Assembly: GCA_002694895.1 (NCBI GenBank) | Contig: NZNN01000029.1 | Location: forward strand, 11,659 to 39,491 | Reading direction: 5' to 3' | Length of the DNA stretch: 27,833 nucleotides | Source: Chloroflexota bacterium | GTDB taxonomy: Bacteria > Chloroflexota > Dehalococcoidia > Lucifugimonadales > GCA-002694895 | Part shown: positions 8,874 to 16,537 of the stretch, piece by piece | How the letters are laid out: each line of letters begins with the position of its first letter | Position numbering within the stretch: position 1 is the first letter of the stretch | Made by a program: the position numbers and the translations under genes | Notes under the pieces: model-generated | The model's database searches: none | What the model was told of the DNA's origin: nothing | Seen by the model: the letters and a program-made list of their open reading frames with translations, nothing else

Positions 8874-10229
8874 ATGCAGAAACTGAAACCATTTTTAACT
8901 TTTGTTTTTAATAAAATCTTTAAAAGCCAATTTTTTATATATTGGGTCTTAGCTACTACAATAGTTTTAGTGATTATTTTCAATGTTAATGTAAAATTTC
9001 TTTCTGAAGGTGGAAAAGTAGCCCCAGAAAAGGGTGAATTTGGAGATAAAGGAATTGTAGGAGAACTCGAAACTATAATTACTAGTGATAACAAATATCA
9101 AGGTATAGAAGGCGATGTATCTAGTGAAAATTATTCTAAGAATAAAAATGTATTTATTTCTGAATTAGATAATGATGGTTTGGTAGGTTATGCAAATTCA
9201 ATTGGGTTAAGTAAGGAAGGATTCCCAATTGTAAGTTATCATCATTTGAATGCAGGAGATTTGAAATTAGCATATTGTGAAAATTTGGATTGCTCTTCAG
9301 CGAAAATCCATTTATTAGATTGGGCAGGTGATTTTGGGTATTTTACTGATCTTGTTGTTTCCAATAGTGGCAAAGTTTATATTAGTTATTTAGATAGAAA
9401 AAATGGTGATTTAAGAGTTATAAGATGTATTGATTATAAATGTGGTAGGGCACAGATTAATGTTATCGATAAAGGCGCAGGTAAGGCTGGATATGTTGGT
9501 GAATATAATTCAATAGATTTAACAAAACAAGGATATCCTGTAATTGGATATTTTGATAATAATTTGAATAATTTAAAATTAGCTGTTTGTGAAGATGCTG
9601 ACTGTGATATATCAGTTATTAAAGAGGTTGATACAGAAGGTATGGTAGGCGAATACTTAGATCTTAGTTTGGACAACAATACAGATATGCCTATTGTGGT
9701 CTATCAAGACAGAACAAATATGCAGGTAAAATTAATTCAATGTCTAGATCTGTATTGTGAAAATTATGAATCATCGATTATCGATGACGTTGCAAAAAGA
9801 GGTGGTGACATTTCTATATTTCAAGATACGTCAAATACTTTGTATATAAGTTATTATGATTTTAATTTTAATTATTTAAAATTAGCGATCTGTAAAGATA
9901 GTAACTGTAATGAAAATAAAACTATTATCAAATTAATTGAGGCTAAAATATTGCCAGGTCTTTTTTATAGCTGGAATTCATTAATAGTAAATAATTCAGG
10001 TAATGCATTGATAAGTTTTTATGATATGAATACTAAGAATTTTGGAATAGTTTATTGTGATGATGAATTTTGCAAAGATAAAGAAATAATAAATATTGAT
10101 AAAATTGGAAGTATAGGAACATATGCTTCGATGGTAAGTGATTCAAATGGCAGGATATTTATATCTTATTATGATTCAAGTCGTGGATCACTCAAAGTTG
10201 CGCAATGTGAAAACAATAAATGTAATTAA
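8874..10229 (+). CDS. Membrane-anchored seven-repeat (probable beta-propeller) protein with C-x4-C in each repeat
   Basis: A 451-residue protein. A single hydrophobic segment (about 20-41, IYWVLATTIVLVIIF) after a basic start suggests an N-terminal signal anchor with the rest outside. From about residue 100 to the end the sequence consists of seven imperfect repeats of 50-55 residues. Each carries a G-x-P/I-x-I-S-Y-x-D-like strand, then a D/N-L-K-L/V-A strand, then C-x4-C. The cysteine pairs are at 135/140, 185/190, 239/244, 290/295, 340/345, 395/400 and 445/450, and the last lies one residue from the C-terminus. Seven equal repeats of this size fit a seven-bladed beta-propeller with one disulfide per blade; that is inference. 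I recognise no catalytic motif. Tandem TATAAT boxes lie at 8839-8849 upstream. The stop overlaps that of the convergent HAD gene in a shared TTAA. Confidence 0.85.
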   Translation: MQKLKPFLTFVFNKIFKSQFFIYWVLATTIVLVIIFNVNVKFLSEGGKVAPEKGEFGDKGIVGELETIITSDNKYQGIEGDVSSENYSKNKNVFISELDNDGLVGYANSIGLSKEGFPIVSYHHLNAGDLKLAYCENLDCSSAKIHLLDWAGDFGYFTDLVVSNSGKVYISYLDRKNGDLRVIRCIDYKCGRAQINVIDKGAGKAGYVGEYNSIDLTKQGYPVIGYFDNNLNNLKLAVCEDADCDISVIKEVDTEGMVGEYLDLSLDNNTDMPIVVYQDRTNMQVKLIQCLDLYCENYESSIIDDVAKRGGDISIFQDTSNTLYISYYDFNFNYLKLAICKDSNCNENKTIIKLIEAKILPGLFYSWNSLIVNNSGNALISFYDMNTKNFGIVYCDDEFCKDKEIINIDKIGSIGTYASMVSDSNGRIFISYYDSSRGSLKVAQCENNKCN

Positions 10230-11140
10230 TTTATATGTTTCGGGCTCTGAATTGCTCCTTGGTTTTTAATGTCATTTAAACTTTTTGTGATTTCATCTGA
10301 TATATTCTCTACCATTTTAAAAAGTGCTAAGTACAACTGACTTCCTTTTGAATAATCTGCAGGACACATCACATCTGCTCTTTTAGATTCTACTACTAAT
10401 CTGTAGCATTCGTTAAATGCTTTAGTATCTTTGGATTCATATACTGCAATGGTTTTCCCCCCATTTTGCATTACTAAAGAAAAACAAGGTACATCAGTGG
10501 GGCCGTCTCCAACATAAATCATATTATTAAACGGGACAGGTCTGATGTTTTGTGGCATATAATCATTTACTTTTAAACTATCTTTATTATCACGTAATCC
10601 TTTGTTTATTAAAAAGAGTTTTTGTGTTTTAGTAGTATAGGATATAGTTTCTTTAGGGAAATTGATATTCCCTTGTTTGTTTTCTGCAAAAGTGCATCCC
10701 CATAATTTTTTCAATTTAGTAAATACAGAAGATCCTGCAATCATTTCTTCAAAACCCGAGCTTATGACATAAAAAGCAATTTCGGGATTGAGATGAGAAT
10801 CTTTTGTGGATTTACTTTTTATCATGTCTTTTAAATCATCCATAATATTTGGGAATCCATTATGAAATTCAAGGTTTTTGCCAAGACAATTTAAATTTTT
10901 ATTGGATAGTTTTGGGATTTTTCCTGCTTCTATATAATTTAATAAATTTTTTATATAGGCATGTTCGCTATCGTAACCTTTTAATTTTAATTTTTCTGTT
11001 CTTTCCCAAAAGGTTTTTTCATCAATTTTATATTTGTCAAATATAATAGATTGCATGTATTTTGGTGTTAAAGTTATATCAAAATCAAAAATAACTGCAA
11101 TTTCTGTCTGAGGTAAAAATGTTATAGAATCTTTGTTCAT
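10226..11140 (-). CDS. HAD-superfamily phosphatase
   Basis: A 304-residue haloacid-dehalogenase-fold hydrolase. Motif I is FDFDITLT near 18-25 (nucleophile Asp, general-acid Asp, Thr). Motif II is VISSGFEE, with the Ser-Gly turn. A lysine in the KTQK region is a motif III candidate. Motif IV is YVGDGPTDVP, with the Mg2+-binding Asp pair. The inserted helical cap between motifs I and II (about 30-110) fits subclass I (PSP/SerB- or PHOSPHO-like). The substrate is unknown; small phosphoesters are typical. No membrane segment is seen. It ends in a 4-base convergent overlap with the propeller gene and is divergent from the MFS gene at 11251, with about 110 bases between starts. Confidence 0.87.
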   Translation of the reverse strand: MNKDSITFLPQTEIAVIFDFDITLTPKYMQSIIFDKYKIDEKTFWERTEKLKLKGYDSEHAYIKNLLNYIEAGKIPKLSNKNLNCLGKNLEFHNGFPNIMDDLKDMIKSKSTKDSHLNPEIAFYVISSGFEEMIAGSSVFTKLKKLWGCTFAENKQGNINFPKETISYTTKTQKLFLINKGLRDNKDSLKVNDYMPQNIRPVPFNNMIYVGDGPTDVPCFSLVMQNGGKTIAVYESKDTKAFNECYRLVVESKRADVMCPADYSKGSQLYLALFKMVENISDEITKSLNDIKNQGAIQSPKHIN

Positions 11141-11250
11141 TATGATTGCTGTATTATTATTGTTTTAATTATATTGTTTTACTTAAATATTTGCCAATTA
11201 TTGCTTCAATTATAGTTCTATATTTTCAATTTATAGTTTAGAGTTTTTAA

Positions 11251-12486
11251 ATGTTTAATTTTATGTCTAAAACTATAACACCTTTATATTTCAGAGGTTA
11301 TCTATATTTATGGATAGGTATGGTAGCTGTGGGTATAGCAACAATGATGCAAATGACAGCTAGAGGTTATTTGGCTTATGAATTGACTAACTCTGCTTCT
11401 AAACTAACCTACGTTAACGTTGCGTTTGCTTTTCCAATGTTATCTTTGTCTTTATTTGGCGGAGCTTTGTCAGACAGATTAGATAAACAGAAAATTATAC
11501 AGATAGGTCAATTTTCCGCAGCTTTTCTTGCTTTTATAATAGCTGCTTTAATTTTTTCAGATTATATAAATTGGTTACATCTCTTAACTGTATCTTTTGT
11601 ACAGGGTGGTATATGGGCCTTTATGGTTCCTTCAAGGCATGCTTTTATTGCTGAATTAGTGCCTGGGAAGAATTTAAATTCAGCTATAGCTTTAAATTCT
11701 GCTGGATTTAATGTTTCAAATTTGATAGCCCCAGCTGTAGCAGGATTAATTTATGGATTAGCAGGTCCGGGTTATGTTTATACTATTATTGGCGGACTGG
11801 CTTTGATGGGTGTTTTTTTTACTTTTATAATTAAACCCGAAATGAGGCAAAGTAATGACATCCCAGATAATAATCAATCAGAAAAGAAAGAAATTCTTTC
11901 AGAAATAAAGATTGGACTAATATATATATATAATGAAAAATTATTATTCTCATTATTAATAGCATCATTAATATTTAGTTTACTTGCTGAACCTTTTAGA
12001 TTTTTGTTACCAATATTTGTTAAAGATATTTATTTGAGAGGCCCTGAAGCTATGGGACTTCTTACAACTTTGATGGGACTTGGTTCAGTTATAGCTTCTA
12101 TAATAATTGCAGGAATTGATGCAAATAAACGGGGATTAATTTGGATAATAGGAGGATTCATCACAGGTGGTTGTTTATTAGCTTTAGCTATTTCAGATTC
12201 GTATGTAATTTCTATGATAGTTATGGTTTTTATGGGCGCTTCAGATTCAATTAGGCGTACTTTATCTATGAGTATTATGATGGAAAAAACAAGGCCGGAC
12301 CTTAGAGGAAGAATTATGAGTATTTATATGCTTAATTGGGGATTGATCCCGCTAGGAGCTTTGCCTGCCGGAATTGTAGCTGATATTATTGGTGCTCAAA
12401 GTACTATAGGTATTTTATCAATTTTACTTCTAATTTCTAGTGCCTTAGTACTTATTACACAAAAAGAATTACGTACTGTAAATTAA
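11251..12486 (+). CDS. MFS transporter, EntS/MFS_3-like exporter
   Basis: A 411-residue protein with about twelve hydrophobic helices. Motif A appears as GGALSDRLDKQ after helix 2, and FMVPSRHAFIAELVPG after helix 4 matches the EntS-like exporter block. The polar central loop (about 200-222) divides the two six-helix halves. A weak TAGAG lies 7 bases upstream of ATG 11251; the ATG at 11263 is a second possibility. It is similar in layout to the MFS protein at 7633-8814. It probably exports a small molecule by proton antiport. Its stop overlaps the Shine-Dalgarno of the MazG-like gene, so the two form an operon. Confidence 0.89.
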   Translation: MFNFMSKTITPLYFRGYLYLWIGMVAVGIATMMQMTARGYLAYELTNSASKLTYVNVAFAFPMLSLSLFGGALSDRLDKQKIIQIGQFSAAFLAFIIAALIFSDYINWLHLLTVSFVQGGIWAFMVPSRHAFIAELVPGKNLNSAIALNSAGFNVSNLIAPAVAGLIYGLAGPGYVYTIIGGLALMGVFFTFIIKPEMRQSNDIPDNNQSEKKEILSEIKIGLIYIYNEKLLFSLLIASLIFSLLAEPFRFLLPIFVKDIYLRGPEAMGLLTTLMGLGSVIASIIIAGIDANKRGLIWIIGGFITGGCLLALAISDSYVISMIVMVFMGASDSIRRTLSMSIMMEKTRPDLRGRIMSIYMLNWGLIPLGALPAGIVADIIGAQSTIGILSILLLISSALVLITQKELRTVN

Positions 12487-12495
12487 GGATATAAA

Positions 12496-12819
12496 ATGGA
12501 AATTAAAGAATTAATAATAAAATCACATGAAATTGCCAAATCTAAAGGATGGTGGGATGTAGATAGAGGTATTCCTGAATTGATAGCTTTAATGCATAGC
12601 GAACTTAGTGAAGCCCTGGAGGAATACAGAGATGAAGAAAATTTAAATGTAAGATTTAAAGATAACAAACCTTTGGGTTTTACTGTAGAACTTGCAGATG
12701 TGCTAATCAGAATATTTGATATGGCCGGAAAATACGAACTAGATTTAGATTATGCTTTAGAAGAAAAGATCAAATATAATTCAACAAGAAATTACAGACA
12801 TGGAAATAAAAAGGCATAA
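12496..12819 (+). CDS. MazG-like nucleotide pyrophosphohydrolase
   Basis: A 107-residue all-alpha protein. Seen: LMHSELSEALEEYR, with an E-x-x-E pair at E36/E39, and VELADVLIRIFD, with E65/D68. These are the Mg2+-binding motifs of the MazG/dUTPase-type NTP pyrophosphohydrolase superfamily. The length fits the single-domain MazG-like group. These cytoplasmic enzymes hydrolyse (d)NTPs to monophosphate and pyrophosphate, often as housecleaning of non-canonical nucleotides. AAGGA lies about 6 bases before the start and overlaps the end of the MFS gene, indicating translational coupling. A 17-base inverted repeat just downstream may end the transcript. Confidence 0.87.
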   Translation: MEIKELIIKSHEIAKSKGWWDVDRGIPELIALMHSELSEALEEYRDEENLNVRFKDNKPLGFTVELADVLIRIFDMAGKYELDLDYALEEKIKYNSTRNYRHGNKKA

Positions 12820-12829
12820 TTGGCCTTAG

Positions 12830-12846
12830 GGCAATTATTAATTGCC
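12830..12846 (+). terminator. Possible weak terminator hairpin
   Basis: A perfect inverted repeat, GGCAATTA-T-TAATTGCC, starts 11 bases after the MazG-like stop codon and is followed by a T-rich stretch (TATTTATATTTC) rather than a clean T tract. It is one of the few GC-containing palindromes in an intergenic space here, so a transcription stop is plausible but not certain. Confidence 0.35.
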
Positions 12847-12960
12847 TATTTATATTTCATAATTTTCAATATATGACCTATACATTATTCGTTAACTTTA
12901 AACCTAAATAATCAAATTGCTCTTTATACTCTTCATTAGGATCTTTTGAATTTTAATGTA

Positions 12961-12989
12961 TTGACTTCTGTAAATTTATATGCTTAAAT
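12961..12989 (+). promoter_or_regulatory. Candidate sigma-70 promoter of the HTH/crcB cassette
   Basis: TTGACT at 12961-12966, a 17-base spacer, then TTAAAT at 12984-12989. The -35 is a good match and the -10 is fair (4 of 6). The expected start of transcription, near 12996, leaves about 20 bases before the HTH gene. The two copies of a 10-base repeat overlap the -10 box and the untranslated leader. Confidence 0.35.
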
Positions 12990-13017
12990 AGGCCATATTA
13001 TTATTATAAATAGGCCA
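12986..13017 (+). repeat. Pair of 10-base direct repeats (possible operator)
   Basis: AAATAGGCCA occurs at 12986-12995 and again at 13008-13017. The copies are 22 bases apart start to start, about two helical turns, so both would face the same side of the DNA. The second copy ends one base before the ATG of the HTH gene. Position over the -10 region and leader suggests a binding site for a repressor, possibly the HTH protein itself. The function is inference. Confidence 0.45.
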
Positions 13018-13018
13018 A

Positions 13019-13795
13019 ATGTACGACGTAAGTATAATTTCTGAAGCTTTAAGTTTATATGAACAAGGGTATACACAAAAAGAAATAGCTATAAAACTTG
13101 GATGTGGTGAGCGTACTGTAAGACGATGGTTATCTAATATAGATCCAATAACAACTAAACCTCAAAACGTCGTCACTGAGCATCAATTAAATTTATCTCA
13201 TTTAAAAAATTTCTTTCAAGATGCTTATATTCCACAAATATTATTTTTTATTTCATTGGCAGTGAAAAACAATAAATTTAAAAGCATTTCTTTCGTGAAT
13301 GATATGAATAAATCAATTGTTGAATATGATCAAATAACTGAACCATGGTTAGCTGCTATTAGTGGTTTTAATTATTTGTCTGAGATTACTGGTGTAGAAC
13401 AATTTGAAGAAATTAATTCTCTGATAAAAAACGAAAAACCATTTATAAATAAAGATAGAAAAAAATTTAGAAGACGCATCAATCCGTTAATTACTGAACT
13501 CAGATTTCAATTAATAACATTATTTGATATTTCAAAAATTAAATTGACAGAATTTGAATCTGATATTTTGAGTCAATCTTCTTCAGATATAAACCAGTCA
13601 AATTATTTTATTTCTGATTTGAATATTTTGGGGGCTGATGAACAAATCAATCACTTTCTTAACAGTAAATATGGATTACTTTTAGAAATAGAATCCAGAT
13701 TGCCTGACTTAGATGCAAAACAAAAAAAAGCAATTTATGATTTGCAAAAAATTCCGTTGACATTAATTTTACTTAAATTATTTCTTATTTCATAA
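13019..13795 (+). CDS. Helix-turn-helix DNA-binding protein of unknown function
   Basis: A 258-residue protein. Residues about 7-41 form a clear helix-turn-helix of the homeodomain/resolvase/HTH_23 type: LYEQGYTQKEIAIKLG, then a turn, then GERTVRRWLSN as recognition helix. The remaining 200 residues are largely helical by composition, with no motif that I recognise. They contain a basic patch near 140-150 (KDRKKFRRRINP) and a leucine-rich C-terminus. There is no DDE or resolvase catalytic signature, so it is not an obvious transposase or recombinase. The ATG follows directly on a 10-base direct repeat and has no Shine-Dalgarno, so the leader may be very short. The stop codon overlaps the strong ribosome site of the next small gene. 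A local regulator is the best guess. Confidence 0.75.
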   Translation: MYDVSIISEALSLYEQGYTQKEIAIKLGCGERTVRRWLSNIDPITTKPQNVVTEHQLNLSHLKNFFQDAYIPQILFFISLAVKNNKFKSISFVNDMNKSIVEYDQITEPWLAAISGFNYLSEITGVEQFEEINSLIKNEKPFINKDRKKFRRRINPLITELRFQLITLFDISKIKLTEFESDILSQSSSDINQSNYFISDLNILGADEQINHFLNSKYGLLLEIESRLPDLDAKQKKAIYDLQKIPLTLILLKLFLIS

Positions 13796-13804
13796 GGAGG
13801 TTTT

Positions 13805-13966
13805 ATGAATGATGATAAGGATAAAGTTTTAGATAAATCATTACTAGGATTTGTAGTTGATACAAATACTGAGGATAAAAATTCTGATGAAGAAATTAAA
13901 AACCAACAATATCTCACTACTTTATTATTTGAATTATACCCAGAATTAAATAAAACTAAAGAATAG
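13805..13966 (+). CDS. Small acidic protein, 53 residues, unknown function
   Basis: Starts at ATG 13805 and ends at TAG 13964-13966. It is preceded by AAGGAGG (13794-13800), the best Shine-Dalgarno in the window, 4 bases from the ATG and overlapping the stop of the HTH gene. The product is hydrophilic and acidic at the start (MNDDKDKVLDKS), with a short hydrophobic patch LLGFVVDT. It ends in a probable helix, YLTTLLFELYPEL, with a few polar residues after. I recognise no family. The strong ribosome site and the tight position between the HTH gene and crcB (10 bases downstream) argue that it is real. It could be a partner or antagonist of the HTH protein; nothing in the sequence proves this. 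Confidence 0.7.
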   Translation: MNDDKDKVLDKSLLGFVVDTNTEDKNSDEEIKNQQYLTTLLFELYPELNKTKE

Positions 13967-13976
13967 TGTTAAAAAA

Positions 13977-14354
13977 ATGAATATTATTAATACTATTTTA
14001 TTTATCGGATTAGGTGGTTTCATAGGAGCTAATTTACGTTATTTAATTGGCGTTTATATAAATAAGTATTCCCATGAAATGACAGGTACATTGATTGTGA
14101 ATATTACAGGTTCTTTTTTAATTGCTTTATTTTATGGATATATATCTCAAAAATATGTTGTAAATGATAGTCTTAAATATTTCTTCCCAATAGGATTATT
14201 AGGTTCATATACTACTTTTTCAACTTTTAGTTATACAACTTTGATTTTAATTAATGAAGGCAATTATATTAGAGCTGGAATGAATATAAGTCTAAGTTTT
14301 ACCTTGTGTTTACTTTTTGCTTTTATTGGATTTTGGATAAGTAAAAATATATAA
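13977..14354 (+). CDS. crcB: CrcB/Fluc fluoride channel
   Basis: A 125-residue, four-helix membrane protein. Seen: GGFIGANLRYLIG (13-25), GTLIVNITGSF (37-47) with the conserved pore asparagine N42, and the hallmark GLLGSYTTFSTF (73-84) with the phenylalanine-box residues F81 and F84 and the T79 region that binds the central Na+. Fluc proteins form antiparallel dual-topology homodimers that export F- passively. Only one copy is present here, which fits the homodimeric type. I see no crcB (fluoride) riboswitch upstream; the gene instead follows the 53-residue ORF by 10 bases, so its expression probably depends on the HTH-gene promoter. Confidence 0.94.
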   Translation: MNIINTILFIGLGGFIGANLRYLIGVYINKYSHEMTGTLIVNITGSFLIALFYGYISQKYVVNDSLKYFFPIGLLGSYTTFSTFSYTTLILINEGNYIRAGMNISLSFTLCLLFAFIGFWISKNI

Positions 14355-14447
14355 AATTAAAAAATATTGACCCTTCAATTAATATTTTCATTACATTTGA
14401 TATGTTAAATTTTATTAAATTTTACCAATTTCAGGGAATATTAACGA

Positions 14448-14804
14448 ATGGCTTTATTAACTGTAAAAGAAACATCAGATGTTTTAGGAATGCCAATTAA
14501 ATTTGTCGAAGATTTAATGGATAAAGGTAAAGATGGTACAAAATTAAAATCAAAAATAATTGGTAAGCGTAAATATATAGAAATTAAACCATCTGCATTA
14601 AATTATTATAAATCTCAATATAATAATAAAGATTCAGAATCTTTGATTCAAGAAAACACTGATCTTAAAAATGAAATAAAAAATAAAGAATATCAACTTG
14701 GCGAATTAATATCTATTGTCAGACAACAAACATTAGCTTTGCCAAAACCAAGGCGTTCCTTTTGGGAATTTATTCGATTTAGTAAAAAAGAGAAAGCAGC
14801 TTAA
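14448..14804 (+). CDS. Excisionase/MerR-type HTH protein with C-terminal coiled coil
   Basis: A 118-residue protein. Residues 1-55 look like a winged HTH of the excisionase/MerR class: LTVKETSDVLGMPIKFVEDL, then a KxxxxGKRKYIEI wing. Residues about 62-95 have heptad-like spacing (ENTDLKNEIKNKEYQLGEL), indicating a coiled coil and dimerisation. A basic and aromatic tail (PKPRRSFWEFIRF) follows; it might be an amphipathic helix contacting membrane or partner. AGGGA lies 9 bases upstream of the ATG. There is no phage integrase nearby, so a chromosomal DNA-binding or helper role is more likely than an excisionase. The stop overlaps the fhs stop in a shared TTAA. Confidence 0.75.
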   Translation: MALLTVKETSDVLGMPIKFVEDLMDKGKDGTKLKSKIIGKRKYIEIKPSALNYYKSQYNNKDSESLIQENTDLKNEIKNKEYQLGELISIVRQQTLALPKPRRSFWEFIRFSKKEKAA

Positions 14805-16429
14805 GCAGTCAATTCTCCTTTTATATTTCCTTTAGAATCAATATCTAAACTTCGTGGGTTACCAGGTAACCCTGGCATTGTCATAATGGATCCTGCTATA
14901 GGATATATGAATCCTGCCCCAACTGATGCTCTAATATCTGTTATTTCAAATGTGTAATCTTTTGGAAGTGCTTTTAATCTTGGTTTATGAGAAATAGAAA
15001 GAGGTGTTTTTGCCATACAAATTGGCATATTCCCCCAGCCATTTGATTCAAAAGTTTTAACTTTCCTGGAAGCAATTGGCGCCCATTTAACATCTTTTGC
15101 ATTATAAATACTAGTTGCTAATTTGTGGACTTTTTCTTTTATTGTATCTTCAAGTTCGTAAATATATTTAGGTGATATTTTGTTTTTACTTGATTCTATT
15201 ACAGCTTCTCCCAATTCTAAATTGCCTTCTCCACCTTTTGAATAACTATCAGATTCAACTACAGCAAATGCTTTGGTGTTTGAAAGTAAAGATTTTACAA
15301 GTTTTATTTCTTCAGGTTTATCATCAGGAAAGATATTAAGAGCAACTACAGGTTTAAGTCCAAATTTAGAAATATTGTTTATATGGTGAATAAGGTTATC
15401 TATTCCAATATTTATTGCTTCTGAGTTAGGATTACTTAAATCAGCAAATTTAACCCCTCCATGAGATTTAATTGCTCTGATTGTTCCCACTATTACAGCT
15501 CCCTGAGGCTTTAGATCTGAAGTTCTTGATTTAATATGCATAAATTTTTCAAATCCTAAATCAGCTCCAAATCCCGCTTCAGATAAAACATAGTCTGATA
15601 CTTGAGTTGCAAATGTATCACCTATAACTGAGCTACATCCATGTGCAATATTCCCAAATGGCCCTGTATGAATAATGGCAGGATTACCTTCGGTAGTTTG
15701 AACAATGTTAGGCATTAGGGCATATCTTAGAATGGAGAGTAATGATCCAACAAAATCAAAATCTTTTACATAAATCGGTTTTTGTGAATTATCATATCCA
15801 ATAACAATGTTTAAAAGTCTACTTCTTAAATCATCGAGATTTTTTGAAAGTGCCATAATAGCCATTATTTCAGATGCAGTTACAATATCGAAGCTTGTTT
15901 CTCTGAGAGGTGCATTGTTTTTCCCTCCCATTCCAATAACAATATTTCTTAATCCTCTGTCTAGAACATCAGTAACTCTATTCCAAGTTATCCCAGATGA
16001 ATCCATATTACTAATTTGGTTTCTTTGAATTGCATTATCTACTAACGCGGCAAGCAGGTTATGTGCAGATCCTATTGCATGTGCATCCCCAGTAAAATGT
16101 ATATTAATTTCATCTTCAGGTATAACTTTTGATTTTCCACCTCCTGTTCCGCCACCTTTTATCCCAAAAACTGGACCCAAAGAAGGTTCTCTTAAACTTG
16201 CAACTGCTGATTTTCCCAATTTGTTTAAACCTTGTGTTAATCCAATAGCTGTTGTTGTTTTACCTTCACCTGCTTTGGTTGGGGTTATTCCAGTAACAAC
16301 GATTAATTTTCCATTCCCTGGTTTTTCCTTAATTGATTCAAATGGTATTTTTGCTTTGTACTTTCCTATGTAAATAATTTCCTGATTATCTAAGCCTAGC
16401 TTTTTCGATATTTTAGATATATGATTCAT
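14801..16429 (-). CDS. fhs: Formate-tetrahydrofolate ligase
   Basis: A 542-residue protein with the family hallmarks. The ATP-binding P-loop is TPTKAGEGKTTTAIGL (about 50-65). SLREPSLGPVFGIKGGGTGG follows at about 78-97, then HFTGDAHAIGSAHNLLAA. The C-terminus contains the folate-site region around MTMPGLP. It catalyses ATP-dependent joining of formate to THF, giving 10-formyl-THF in the cytoplasm. The length is slightly below the usual 555-560. AAGGA sits 6 bases before the ATG within a 14-base tandem repeat. With the two MTHFR-family genes at 25857-27632 it could supply or oxidise C1 units, although folD is not in the window. Confidence 0.97.
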   Translation of the reverse strand: MNHISKISKKLGLDNQEIIYIGKYKAKIPFESIKEKPGNGKLIVVTGITPTKAGEGKTTTAIGLTQGLNKLGKSAVASLREPSLGPVFGIKGGGTGGGKSKVIPEDEINIHFTGDAHAIGSAHNLLAALVDNAIQRNQISNMDSSGITWNRVTDVLDRGLRNIVIGMGGKNNAPLRETSFDIVTASEIMAIMALSKNLDDLRSRLLNIVIGYDNSQKPIYVKDFDFVGSLLSILRYALMPNIVQTTEGNPAIIHTGPFGNIAHGCSSVIGDTFATQVSDYVLSEAGFGADLGFEKFMHIKSRTSDLKPQGAVIVGTIRAIKSHGGVKFADLSNPNSEAINIGIDNLIHHINNISKFGLKPVVALNIFPDDKPEEIKLVKSLLSNTKAFAVVESDSYSKGGEGNLELGEAVIESSKNKISPKYIYELEDTIKEKVHKLATSIYNAKDVKWAPIASRKVKTFESNGWGNMPICMAKTPLSISHKPRLKALPKDYTFEITDIRASVGAGFIYPIAGSIMTMPGLPGNPRSLDIDSKGNIKGELTA

Positions 16430-16435
16430 ATAGTT

Positions 16436-16463
16436 CCTTATATTTTGATCCTTATATTTTGAT
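16436..16463 (-). repeat. Tandem 14-base repeat in the fhs leader
   Basis: CCTTATATTTTGAT occurs twice back to back (16436-16449 and 16450-16463), followed by a partial CCTTTTA. In the fhs sense the unit reads ATCAAAATATAAGG, so each copy carries an AAGG ribosome-site core; the proximal one is correctly spaced from the fhs ATG. Either a slipped duplication or a leader with two standby sites. Confidence 0.6.
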
Positions 16464-16488
16464 CCTTTTATTTCACGAAGACTATAAT
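16459..16488 (+). promoter_or_regulatory. Candidate promoter of the UMF1 transporter gene
   Basis: TTGATC at 16459-16464, an 18-base spacer and a perfect TATAAT at 16483-16488. Transcription would start near 16495, leaving a leader of about 43 bases before the ATG at 16538. The -10 box overlaps the -10 of the opposing fhs promoter. Confidence 0.45.
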
Positions 16489-16512
16489 GAGGATTTTATA
16501 AGAATAAGTCAA
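16484..16512 (-). promoter_or_regulatory. Candidate promoter of fhs
   Basis: On the minus strand TTGACT (plus coordinates 16507-16512), a 17-base spacer, then CATTAT (16484-16489). Transcription would start near 16477, giving a leader of about 48 bases that contains both copies of the 14-base tandem repeat. The -10 box lies on top of the plus-strand TATAAT, so the two polymerases could not occupy the site at the same time. Confidence 0.45.
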
Positions 16513-16537
16513 TATTATTTTTTAATTGATAACTGTT

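Noticed and set aside
8822..9094. 90-residue minus-strand ORF opposite the propeller gene start
   Set aside because: It is antisense to the signal anchor of the propeller gene, has no ribosome site, and its composition is that of a shadow frame.
13019..13795. Transposase of an insertion sequence
   Set aside because: An HTH_23-type start is present but no DDE triad, no terminal inverted repeats and no target duplication were found around the gene.
13967..13976. Fluoride riboswitch upstream of crcB
   Set aside because: Only 10 bases separate crcB from the preceding ORF, and nothing there or before the HTH gene resembles the conserved crcB motif.
14448..14804. Prophage or integrative-element excisionase
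   Set aside because: The N-terminal HTH resembles excisionases, but no integrase, att-like repeats, tRNA or phage genes lie nearby.
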